In this document: piece by piece, positions 1 to 5,258 of the stretch
How the letters are laid out: the number at the start of each line of letters is the position of its first letter
Position numbering within the stretch: position 1 is the stretch's first letter
Assembly: GCA_003153335.1 (NCBI GenBank)
Contig: PLYG01000490.1
Span: 1 to 5,258, forward strand
Direction of reading: 5' to 3'
From: Betaproteobacteria bacterium
GTDB taxonomy: Bacteria > Pseudomonadota > Gammaproteobacteria > Burkholderiales > Casimicrobiaceae
Length of the DNA stretch: 5,258 nucleotides
The notes under the pieces: model-generated
The model's database searches: none
The model's input: the letters and a program-made list of their open reading frames with translations, nothing else
What the model was told of the DNA's origin: nothing
Position numbers and translations under genes: made by a program

Positions 1-160
1 CGGCGTTGCCTGCCTTTTCGGCGCCCACCGGAGTGAGCGTTTTGCCAAGCTGGCTGGCATCTTGCGCGTAGACCGCGCCCGACAGGCCGAAGCCTGTTGC
101 CAGAACCAGCGCCGTATGCCGCAACCATGCGCCGCGCGTATTCAGACGAAATGCATTCAT
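1..160 (-). CDS. DUF1329 family protein, N-terminal part (runs off the left edge)
   Basis: Only the first 53 codons are in the window, so the gene is partial at its 3' end. Residues 1-32 form a Sec signal peptide: a basic start (Arg5, Arg9, Arg14), a hydrophobic core around residues 17-31 and a likely cleavage after VYA (residue 32). The mature protein then begins with a run of the type LGKTLTPVGAEKAGNA, which is characteristic of the N-terminus of DUF1329 proteins. These are about 450 residues long, exported, and usually encoded directly after a DUF1302 protein. Their biochemical role is unsettled; work with an outer-membrane partner in handling hydrophobic compounds has been proposed. The start is the ATG at 158-160, 35 bp after the DUF1302 stop, with an AGGA ribosome binding site (169-172) eight bases upstream. 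The same strand and short gap indicate one operon with DUF1302. The family call is confident; the function is not. Confidence 0.9.
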   Translation of the reverse strand, partial: MNAFRLNTRGAWLRHTALVLATGFGLSGAVYAQDASQLGKTLTPVGAEKAGNA

Positions 161-168
161 GTGGAGGT

Positions 169-172
169 TCCT
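169..172 (-). promoter_or_regulatory. Ribosome binding site of the DUF1329 gene
   Basis: AGGA on the minus strand lies eight bases before the ATG at 158-160. It supports that start for the truncated DUF1329 gene and shows that the gene has its own translation signal rather than relying on coupling to the upstream gene. Confidence 0.6.
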
Positions 173-195
173 ATCATTCTATTTGGGCGAGGGCA

Positions 196-2088
196 TCAGA
201 ACGAGTAGCTGATGTTGAACGCGAGAAAGTCGCGGTCTTTCAGGCTGTTCGCCGAGGTGCAGTAGGAAAGCGACTGTCCCGCGGCCAGCGTTGCCGCGGA
301 CAGCGCAGCCACGTCAGTGCCGCAGAAGGTCCTGCCGCTGAAGAATGCGGTGTACGACAGGTCGGCCTGCCAATTCTGCTGGTAACCGAAACCCACGCCA
401 AAGGTGGCCGACTGCGCGCCCTTGTTGAAATTGGGACCAACGCCTTCGACGTCATGCGAGAACGCGATGCGCGGGGAGACGTTCACACCCATGATCGCGT
501 TCGGATATTCAAGGCGCGCCGCAATGCGATAGCCCCAGGACTGTTTGGTGGCCCAGCCCCCGGGTTGTGCGGATCCGCCCGAAGCGATGTTGGCCGACGA
601 TTGCAGCACCGGCAACGCCGTGCCGTAGCCCTCGAACTGCAAATCGTTGGGCAGATCGAGATAGTTGAAGCCGACTTCGGTCACAAACACGAACTGCTCG
701 GCGCCCAACACTTGCGGGACGGCTTTGGTGGCGGTCGCCTGCAGTTGATGCATGCCCACCCGCTTGTAGCCGGTGATTTCGCTGCCCAGCGGAATGTCCG
801 CGGGATTTTGCGCGTTCTGGCTGGGAAGATTCAGCGATGCCAGCACTAAATCGGTCACGCCCATCTGCAGAGGCTGGTTAGGTCGAAACGAATACTCGCC
901 CTGCAAGGCGATTCCCAACGGGCCCGCGGTGTTGAACGACAAACCGAACAGGTGGATTTTTTCCGGATACTCCGCGAAAATGCTGGCGCTGCCGTTGGCG
1001 CTGTTCGCAGCGGCGGGAATGTACGGCGAGCCCGTCAGCAGGTTGGTCGTGCCGCTACCGAGCGCGGGGAACGTCGTCTTCCTAACCGAGGCGATCGGCG
1101 TGCGGCTATGGTAGTTCAAAAAATAGGCGCCAAATTCGGTATTGTTGAGCGCGCTGGCAAGGTAGCGGAGCGATACGCCGAACTGGCCGGAGTTCGATGG
1201 CGTCCGGTCATCGCCGCGCGGCACCCATACCGATGCGGCCGGATCGAACGGTCCATAGATCGGGAACAGCGCCGCGGTGGTCGACGGGTTGGTCACGGGA
1301 AAGTGCTGGTCGTTGCGCCGGCCAAAGGTTACGATGGCCCTATCGCCATCGTCCGAAAACGTATCGGTGGTCGAGAAATAGCTGCCGCGCGGATCGAGCC
1401 GGGTCTTTTGCCAGTTCGCCTGGGCATAGGCTTCAACCGACAAGCCCTGCCCGACCTGTTGCGAGACCCAGATCATCGGCGTCGGGATGAAAGCCTCCTT
1501 CAACTCGGAGCCGGGCGCGCGCAGCTTGGAGACATCGACCGGATTGATCGAGTTGATGCTGTTAGCGATAAAGGTCGATTCGCCCCAGCTCACCACCTGA
1601 TTTCCGACGCGCACCGCGGACTTCATTCCGCCCAGATCGAAACGCCCGTAAGCGAAGGCATCGAGCAGCACCACATCGCCCTTTAGGCGGCTATGGGCCT
1701 TGGGCCCCAACTCCGCCTTGTCGTCGGCGGCCTGATCGTAGTACCAGCTGCCCCGGGTAAACAGGCCCCAGTTGTTGTATTTCAGCTCAAATTCGTGGGT
1801 ACCCTTGACCAGGCTCGAGACCAGCTCGCCATTGCGATAATTCAAATTGCCGTCGTCGCCATTGACCGTTCGCGCCGTGCCGCCATTGGCAATGCCGATC
1901 AGCCCTGGATCGCGACCAGTCATCCGCCAGAGGCCGCCGGCCGATATGGTCGAATCAAAGCTGCCGGTGATGCCGCTGCCCCATTCGAACGATGCCGCGT
2001 GACCCGTCGAAAACGCGGACAGCCCGACAGCAATCAGGGCTGCAGTGATAGGTCGCCGCGCGATCCGCGTTGCGGTGAGATGGTGCAT
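196..2088 (-). CDS. DUF1302 family outer-membrane beta-barrel protein
   Basis: The product is a 630-residue exported protein. Residues 1-31 are a signal peptide (Arg8, Arg11, Arg12, a hydrophobic core, then an AFSTGHA cleavage region). The mature N-terminus with FEWG, the GIANGGTARTVNGDDGNLNY stretch (residues 65-84) and the QVVSWGESTFI...INPVDVSKLR stretch (164-190) are hallmarks of DUF1302. Alternating hydrophobic and aromatic strands, many Tyr/Gly residues and a C-terminal phenylalanine (AFNISYSF) point to a BAM-assembled outer-membrane barrel. Two cysteines near the C-terminus (in FCGTD and SYCTS) could form a loop disulfide. Family members occur with DUF1329 and often near RND/MMPL permeases, and have been linked to transport of hydrophobic or long-chain compounds; the substrate here is unknown. 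The frame is open to an ATG at 2226, but the ATG at 2086-2088 has the signal peptide, the strong ribosome binding site and a promoter placed correctly in front of it. Confidence 0.93.
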   Translation of the reverse strand: MHHLTATRIARRPITAALIAVGLSAFSTGHAASFEWGSGITGSFDSTISAGGLWRMTGRDPGLIGIANGGTARTVNGDDGNLNYRNGELVSSLVKGTHEFELKYNNWGLFTRGSWYYDQAADDKAELGPKAHSRLKGDVVLLDAFAYGRFDLGGMKSAVRVGNQVVSWGESTFIANSINSINPVDVSKLRAPGSELKEAFIPTPMIWVSQQVGQGLSVEAYAQANWQKTRLDPRGSYFSTTDTFSDDGDRAIVTFGRRNDQHFPVTNPSTTAALFPIYGPFDPAASVWVPRGDDRTPSNSGQFGVSLRYLASALNNTEFGAYFLNYHSRTPIASVRKTTFPALGSGTTNLLTGSPYIPAAANSANGSASIFAEYPEKIHLFGLSFNTAGPLGIALQGEYSFRPNQPLQMGVTDLVLASLNLPSQNAQNPADIPLGSEITGYKRVGMHQLQATATKAVPQVLGAEQFVFVTEVGFNYLDLPNDLQFEGYGTALPVLQSSANIASGGSAQPGGWATKQSWGYRIAARLEYPNAIMGVNVSPRIAFSHDVEGVGPNFNKGAQSATFGVGFGYQQNWQADLSYTAFFSGRTFCGTDVAALSAATLAAGQSLSYCTSANSLKDRDFLAFNISYSF

Positions 2089-2093
2089 ATAGT

Positions 2094-2100
2094 CTCCTCC
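2094..2100 (-). promoter_or_regulatory. Strong ribosome binding site that sets the DUF1302 start
   Basis: GGAGGAG lies five bases before the ATG at 2086-2088. It is a near-perfect Shine-Dalgarno sequence and decides in favour of this start over the upstream in-frame ATG at 2226. Confidence 0.85.
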
Positions 2101-2167
2101 AGTGAAAGTTGTGCCGCGCCGATTTGAATGAGAGCCTGTTTGTTGCCTGGCGCGAGCAGCAGAGGAG

Positions 2168-2196
2168 AGTGTAGACGAGACGTGTGCGGCGGTCAA
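2168..2196 (-). promoter_or_regulatory. Sigma70-type promoter for the DUF1302-DUF1329 operon
   Basis: On the minus strand a TTGACC -35 box (2191-2196; five of six consensus bases) is followed after exactly 17 bases by a TACACT -10 box (2168-2173; four of six). Transcription would begin near 2161, giving a leader of about 73 nt before the ATG at 2088. The match is by eye. Its place just upstream of a well-defined gene start makes it credible. The -35 box overlaps the stop codon (2193-2195) of the decayed peptidase fragment. Confidence 0.6.
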
Positions 2197-2528
2197 AGAA
2201 AGTGATGCATCGTTCTTGTGCTGCACCGCAGCATAATCAACGCAACACCGCGCAGACTAAACAGATGGCGTAGCGCAAGCAATCCATCGGTGAGCGCATC
2301 GTACTTGGTCGCAGTGATGCTGGCGTCGATATCCGGCGCCGCTGGCGGCACGGCGCCATAGGCAGCCTTTACGTCAAGCCGCCCCCATCCGTAGGCATTG
2401 CTCAGAACCGCTGTCCCGGGAACATCGCCGCACATCGTTTCCGATATTCGCGGCACAGCAGTGTGCTCGATTCTCGATTTCAGCGTGGCGGGCTGGCCGT
2501 CAAGTCGAACGGTTCCGGCCTGGCAATC
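2193..2528 (-). pseudogene. Decayed C-terminus of a secreted S8 (subtilisin-like) serine peptidase
   Basis: The minus-strand frame running from directly after the hemerythrin-gene stop to a TGA at 2193-2195 reads like the end of a proteobacterial S8 peptidase. In order it shows TLKSRIEHTAVPR (the helix after the catalytic domain), MCGDVPGTAV, SNAYGWGRLDVKAAYGAV (the conserved YGWGR(L/I/V)D closing motif), then a linker and DALTDGLLALRHLFSLRG. The last segment resembles a dockerin-like C-terminal repeat, often of the form D-x-DG...LTDGLL-LRYLFG, found on such exported proteins. The catalytic Asp/His/Ser regions are missing; where they should lie is the hemerythrin-like gene. The acidic DxDGxG loop is degraded and the end diverges into unrelated residues. 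There is no ATG start or ribosome binding site, only a GTG at 2456. I infer a remnant of a deleted gene. An expressed 87-residue peptide from that GTG is possible but unsupported. Confidence 0.7.
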
Positions 2529-3131
2529 TCAGTGCGAAACGGGTCCTGCAAACAGCAGGTGGTGAAGCGGGGCGAGTTCGGGCCCCGGTTTGATTCCGAA
2601 CAGCGGGTCGTCATGTGAGCGGAAAGCGTCGGCTATCGGCGCCCAATCGTTCGCCGGAAGCATGTCCACCGCGCACGGCAGCACCACGCTTTCCTCGTAA
2701 GACATGTGATCGGATTCGACTGAAATGTAGTCGGGCACAAGCTCCAGAAATGGGGGATTGCGCATGTCGGGCTTGTCCCACCATGCATTGAAAGCATCTT
2801 GCAGCGCCGCGAATTGTTTCGCCCCCGAACTGTGCGCACCTATGGCGCTATCGATTACGTGGCCGGGAGCGCCGCTTTGGCGCATGGCGGAAAACAGGAA
2901 CTTTTCCTCCGCGGGATGGTGGACCCGGTAGGAAAACATGGCGATGTAGCGCAACATTGCGGCGATGAGAATGAAATCGGGCGAACACTTGCCTCCCGCG
3001 ATTGCCTCAGCGTGCGTTTCCAGCGCCCTGAACACGCGCGCCAGATTGCGGTGGTGCGCACAAATGTGCCGCACCGCGACTTCAACCGGAAACGCGGGGC
3101 TTATCGAATTCACGTTCGTCGACATTGCCAT
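2529..3131 (-). CDS. Hemerythrin-like (HHE domain) diiron protein, YtfE/RIC-like
   Basis: The product is a 200-residue soluble protein with no signal peptide or membrane segment, made of one four-helix HHE domain. Counting from the ATG at 3129-3131, the likely diiron ligands are His27 (in ICAHHRNL, or His26), His72 and Glu76 (in HHPAEE), His100 (in GAHSSG), and His142 and Glu146 (in ESDHMSYEE). This is the H, HxxxE, H, HxxxE order of the iron-sulfur repair protein YtfE/ScdA, but the N-terminal ScdA_N domain of that family is absent. Such proteins bind O2 or handle nitric oxide and iron; which applies here cannot be read from sequence. No clear ribosome binding site precedes the start: the ATG at 3125 (198 residues) is an equal alternative, while the GTG at 3293 is unlikely. 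The gene is divergent from the two-component pair and shares its control region. The protein ends with a DDPLFG-containing tail. Confidence 0.88.
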   Translation of the reverse strand: MAMSTNVNSISPAFPVEVAVRHICAHHRNLARVFRALETHAEAIAGGKCSPDFILIAAMLRYIAMFSYRVHHPAEEKFLFSAMRQSGAPGHVIDSAIGAHSSGAKQFAALQDAFNAWWDKPDMRNPPFLELVPDYISVESDHMSYEESVVLPCAVDMLPANDWAPIADAFRSHDDPLFGIKPGPELAPLHHLLFAGPVSH

Positions 3132-3149
3132 GTGGTCAATCTGATCCGT

Positions 3150-3168
3150 GGCCGCCGTTCGGGCGGCC
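3150..3168 (-). promoter_or_regulatory. GC-rich hairpin in the leader of the hemerythrin-like gene
   Basis: The two arms GGCCGCC (3150-3156) and GGCGGCC (3162-3168) are a perfect 7-bp inverted repeat around a 5-base loop. On the minus strand the hairpin ends 18 bases before the ATG at 3131, so it would sit in the mRNA leader close to the ribosome entry site. No T-run follows on either strand, so it is not an ordinary intrinsic terminator. It may modulate translation or mRNA stability, or may be chance in GC-rich DNA. Confidence 0.4.
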
Positions 3169-3182
3169 GACCCTGATTCGGC

Positions 3183-3209
3183 ATTCTGTTTCTGGTCACT
3201 CCGTATCAA
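3183..3209 (-). promoter_or_regulatory. Possible promoter of the hemerythrin-like gene
   Basis: On the minus strand TTGATA (3204-3209; five of six -35 bases) is followed after 15 bases by CAGAAT (3183-3188; four of six -10 bases). Transcription would start near 3176, giving a leader of about 45 nt that contains the hairpin. The spacing is shorter than ideal. The -35 box lies inside one copy of the 9-bp direct repeat, so a protein bound there could directly block or help this promoter. This is a weak call. Confidence 0.25.
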
Positions 3210-3231
3210 TGCTAGGATTCGAGTATCAATG
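3203..3231. repeat. Pair of exact 9-bp direct repeats, possible operator
   Basis: GTATCAATG occurs at 3203-3211 and again at 3223-3231, with starts 20 bp apart (about two helical turns, so on the same face of the DNA). Two direct half-sites in phase are the usual arrangement for OmpR/PhoB-family regulators. The gene for such a regulator starts 98 bp downstream. The second copy sits where a -35 element would be for the TATAGT box at 3248-3253. A small palindrome TTCG-A-CGAA (3232-3240) directly follows it. The repeat is plain in the sequence; the operator role is inferred. Confidence 0.45.
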
Positions 3232-3247
3232 TTCGACGAATAAGCCG

Positions 3248-3253
3248 TATAGT
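3248..3253 (+). promoter_or_regulatory. -10-like box for the response regulator-kinase operon
   Basis: TATAGT matches five of six -10 consensus bases. It has no recognisable -35 hexamer at the proper distance; the repeat copy GTATCAATG at 3223-3231 lies there, ending 16 bases upstream. This layout suits an activator-dependent promoter. Transcription would begin near 3260, giving a leader of about 70 nt to the ATG at 3329. Confidence 0.35.
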
Positions 3254-3301
3254 GAGGTAACGGTTGGTAAATGGTGTGCAAATGAATCGTCACAACCCCG
3301 C

Positions 3302-3311
3302 GTATCGATAC
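3302..3311. promoter_or_regulatory. 10-bp palindrome resembling the repeat half-site
   Basis: GTATCGATAC is a perfect palindrome. Its first half resembles the upstream repeat (GTATC followed by purine-AT). It lies about 18 bases before the regulator start, between the likely transcription start and the ribosome binding site, where a bound protein could repress. It is short, so chance occurrence is quite possible. Confidence 0.2.
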
Positions 3312-3316
3312 ATCAC

Positions 3317-3320
3317 AGGA
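3317..3320 (+). promoter_or_regulatory. Ribosome binding site of the response regulator gene
   Basis: AGGA lies eight bases before the ATG at 3329-3331 and supports that start. The ATG at 3321 is in a different frame. In-frame upstream extension would add sequence unlike a receiver domain and would overlap the divergent control region. Confidence 0.7.
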
Positions 3321-3328
3321 ATGGAACC

Positions 3329-4099
3329 ATGCCGCGATTGCTTAGCGTCGATGACGACCCCGACGTCAACGAACTCATCTCGAACTACTTCAAAATGTAC
3401 GGCTTCGATGTGAGCTGCGTTGGAACGGGCGAAGCCATGCGCGCCGCGATTGCCAAAGGTGGAATCGACGTGGTGCTGCTGGACCTGGGCCTGCCGGGCG
3501 AAGACGGACTCGACCTGGCCCGGTACCTGCGCAAACAATGGGACGGGCCGATCATCATCGTTTCCGGGCGCGGTGAGACGATCGATCGGGTGGTCGGTCT
3601 TGAAGTCGGCGCCGACGACTATGTGACCAAGCCGTTCGACCTGCGCGAATTGCTCGCGAGAGTGAAATCGGTAATGAGGCGTGCGACCGCCCGTGAAAAA
3701 CCGGTTACCCCGTCCGCCGGCGAGCCACTCGCGGATGAACCCGGCAACGTCGGCGTGGCCAGATATGCATTTAGCGGATGGACCCTGGACGCGGGGGCAC
3801 GCCGCCTTGTCTGCCCGGACGGCACCGAAGTTGCGCTCACGCGGGGGGAATTCGACCTGTTGCTCGCGCTTGTCGAGCGGCCGCAGCGGGTTTTGAGCCG
3901 CGACCAGTTGATGGAGATCATCCACAACCGTGACGCCGGCCCGTTCGACCGCACCATCGATGTGCAAATCGGCAGGTTGCGCAAGAAGATCAAGGACGAT
4001 CCGCAGCAACCGCAAATCATCAAGGCGGTGCGCGGACTGGGGTATCAGTTCACGCTCGAAGTCACGCGCCTGCCCCCGGGCGGGACCAAACGTGACTGA
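3329..4099 (+). CDS. OmpR/PhoB-family response regulator (receiver + winged helix)
   Basis: This is a cytoplasmic DNA-binding transcription factor of 256 residues, the usual length for the family. The receiver domain (about 3-118) has the acidic pocket VDDD (8-10), the phospho-accepting Asp52 in LLDLGLPGEDG, the switch residue Ser79 in IIVSGRG, and Lys101 in YVTKPFDLREL. A 25-residue linker leads to the C-terminal winged helix (about 146-243) with LTRGEFDLL, the recognition-helix segment FDRTIDVQIGRLRKKI (206-221) and the wing VRGLGYQF. All catalytic positions are present, so it should be phosphorylated normally, most likely by the kinase whose start overlaps its last codons by 8 bp. The gene is divergent from the hemerythrin-like gene and probably autoregulated. 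The family call is secure. The sequence is OmpR/TorR-like, but the specific orthologue and target genes cannot be given. Confidence 0.96.
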   Translation: MPRLLSVDDDPDVNELISNYFKMYGFDVSCVGTGEAMRAAIAKGGIDVVLLDLGLPGEDGLDLARYLRKQWDGPIIIVSGRGETIDRVVGLEVGADDYVTKPFDLRELLARVKSVMRRATAREKPVTPSAGEPLADEPGNVGVARYAFSGWTLDAGARRLVCPDGTEVALTRGEFDLLLALVERPQRVLSRDQLMEIIHNRDAGPFDRTIDVQIGRLRKKIKDDPQQPQIIKAVRGLGYQFTLEVTRLPPGGTKRD

Positions 4100-5258
4100 C
4101 GCCCCGGCATTCGCAGATGGGGGAGACTCTCCCTATCCGTTGCTGTTCGAGGCGATACCGGACGCCACGATCGTCGTCGACAATCATGGCGGGATATTGC
4201 TCGCCAACAGCAAGGCGTGCGAATTGTTTGGATGGACGCGTTCCGAGCTCATCGGCACCAAGGTCGAGCGTCTCATCCCGTCACGTTTTGCGGGCACCCA
4301 CGAGCAGCATCGGCGACGCTACAACGGCAATCCCGATGCGCGGCCGATGGGCATCGAACTCGAGCTGTTCGGCCTGCGTAGCGATGGCACCGAGTTTCCG
4401 CTGGAAATTGCGTTAAGCCCATTCAAAATGGGCGCGGAATCGATGGTCGCTGCGTCCATTCGCGACCTGACCCATACCCTGCGTTTCAAGAACGCTGCCA
4501 AGCGCGCGCGGTACAGCTCGCAGGTGGTGAAGCTGGGCGAACTCGCATTGCGTTCCAAGGGCATCGACGAATTGCTGGCGGAAGTGCCTGGTTTCATCGT
4601 CGAGACGCTGCGGACCGACGTCGTGATCGTCTACTGGGCCGCGCATGGCGCCAGGCTGCGACCGCGCGTCATCCATGGCATCCCCGATGCGCTGGTGGGC
4701 AGTCTGAAATTGACGAGCGCAATCGCGACGGACGGCAGGGATATGGCGGTCAACCAGCGGCCAGTCATCGTCAATGACTACGGAAACGAACGCGGCATCG
4801 ACGCGGCGCTGGCCCGCGCACTCGACATCGCCAGTGGCCTGCGCGTGCCACTGACCAGCAAGGCGGGTCTGGTCGGCCTGCTGGCAACCCATTCGCGGCA
4901 GGCCAACCGGTTCGGTGAGGAAGAACTGCATTTCCTACAGGCTGTGGGCAACGTGATCGTCGAAGCGCACATGCGCGGGGAAGTCGAGGAGCAGCTTGCC
5001 CACGCCCAGCGTCTCGAATCCATAGGGCTACTAACCGGCGGTATTGCGCACGACTTCAATAACATCCTGACCGTCGTGCTGGGAAATCTGCAGATGCTGC
5101 GTGAAGCGCTGGAGCAGAACGGCGGCAGTGGGTTCGTGGAGCTGGTGGAATCGGCGCAACGGGCGTCCAGGCGCGGTGCCGACCTGACGCAGAAGCTGTT
5201 GACCTTTTCGCGCAAGCAGTCGCTCGCGCCCAGCGCGATCGATCCGGCGGCCGTGCTC
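4092..5258 (+). CDS. Soluble PAS-GAF sensor histidine kinase, N-terminal part (runs off the right edge)
   Basis: 389 codons are present. The order is a PAS domain (about 15-127; PLLFEAIPDATIVVD, ELFGWTRSELIG, RSDGTEFPLEI, IRDLT), a GAF domain (about 150-292), then a HisKA dimerisation domain with the phospho-accepting His320 in GGIAHDFNNIL and SRRGADLTQKLLTFSRKQS. The ATPase domain lies beyond the window. This HDFNN class often also carries a C-terminal receiver (hybrid kinase), so that is possible. No signal peptide or membrane segment is seen, so it senses an intracellular cue. The PAS core matches FixL as I remember it: His70 falls on the heme ligand and Arg76 on a propionate contact, but Leu90 replaces the oxygen-contacting arginine. 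The start is a GTG (4092-4094) overlapping the regulator stop by 8 bp, with no strong ribosome binding site of its own, which implies translational coupling. Confidence 0.92.
   Translation, partial: MTDAPAFADGGDSPYPLLFEAIPDATIVVDNHGGILLANSKACELFGWTRSELIGTKVERLIPSRFAGTHEQHRRRYNGNPDARPMGIELELFGLRSDGTEFPLEIALSPFKMGAESMVAASIRDLTHTLRFKNAAKRARYSSQVVKLGELALRSKGIDELLAEVPGFIVETLRTDVVIVYWAAHGARLRPRVIHGIPDALVGSLKLTSAIATDGRDMAVNQRPVIVNDYGNERGIDAALARALDIASGLRVPLTSKAGLVGLLATHSRQANRFGEEELHFLQAVGNVIVEAHMRGEVEEQLAHAQRLESIGLLTGGIAHDFNNILTVVLGNLQMLREALEQNGGSGFVELVESAQRASRRGADLTQKLLTFSRKQSLAPSAIDPAAVL

Noticed and set aside
194..214. CATCAG/CTGATG inverted repeat spanning the DUF1302 stop codon
   Set aside because: A 6-bp stem with a 9-base loop and no T-run, located between two operon genes; likely chance.
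97..849. Long plus-strand open frame opposite the DUF1302 gene; similar frames at 952-1686 and 1693-2127
   Set aside because: Arg/Gly/Ala-rich products without recognisable domains, as expected for antisense frames of a GC-rich coding sequence.
2089..2226. 46-codon upstream extension of the DUF1302 frame to an ATG at 2226
   Set aside because: It would place the signal peptide in the middle of the protein, begin upstream of the predicted promoter, and lacks a ribosome binding site; GGAGGAG precedes the ATG at 2088.
2498..2528. GGCCG...CGGCC inverted repeat after the hemerythrin-like stop as a terminator
   Set aside because: Only a 5-bp stem with a 16-base loop and no T-run; not a credible intrinsic terminator.
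3196..3231. ATCAA half-sites in the direct repeats as FNR/CRP-type operators
   Set aside because: FNR needs an opposed TTGAT half four bases away. Neither copy has one; the halves are direct, not inverted.
3132..3293. Upstream extension of the hemerythrin-like frame to a GTG at 3293
   Set aside because: The added 54 residues show no domain or low-complexity logic, and the stretch overlaps the divergent promoter region and repeats.
3290..4015. Minus-strand open frame opposite the response regulator; also 4413-4931 and 4778-5215 opposite the kinase
   Set aside because: They lie antisense to clearly conserved domains, have no domain of their own and no ribosome binding sites.

Overview
The window looks like chromosomal DNA of a GC-rich proteobacterium, most likely a beta- or gammaproteobacterium. 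The basis is the DUF1302/DUF1329 outer-membrane gene pair, an OmpR-type two-component system with proteobacterial motifs, and a decayed subtilisin-like protease tail of a kind common in those classes. I cannot name the genus. No tRNA, rRNA, CRISPR array, insertion sequence or phage gene is visible.

Layout. Positions 1-2088 carry two genes on the minus strand, transcribed right to left: a complete DUF1302 outer-membrane beta-barrel protein (196-2088), then the first 53 codons of a DUF1329 protein (1-160), which runs off the left edge. A good sigma70-type promoter (2168-2196) and a strong ribosome binding site serve this pair. Positions 2193-2528 hold no intact gene. They keep a readable fragment of the C-terminus of a secreted S8 (subtilisin-like) peptidase, whose stop codon overlaps the -35 box of the DUF1302 promoter. 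Positions 2529-3131 (minus) encode a 200-residue hemerythrin-like protein with all six YtfE-type diiron ligands. Positions 3132-3328 are a divergent control region with a GC-rich hairpin, a pair of exact 9-bp direct repeats 20 bp apart, a TATAGT -10-like box and a short palindrome. Positions 3329-4099 (plus) encode an OmpR/PhoB-family response regulator. Its end overlaps by 8 bp the start of a soluble PAS-GAF-HisKA sensor histidine kinase (4092 onward), cut by the right edge before its ATPase domain.

How the parts may work together. The response regulator and kinase are almost certainly a cognate, translationally coupled pair. The kinase PAS domain lines up without gaps with the heme PAS core of the oxygen sensor FixL as I remember it. 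It keeps the residue equivalent to the heme-ligating histidine (His70), while the oxygen-contacting arginine position is a leucine (Leu90). With a diiron hemerythrin-like gene divergently transcribed from the same short control region, the most interesting reading is a cytoplasmic gas- or redox-sensing circuit (O2, NO or CO) whose regulator may bind the direct repeats and control both directions. This is inference: the family assignments are strong, the heme and the regulatory wiring are not proven. The DUF1302/DUF1329 operon is probably a separate envelope-transport unit.
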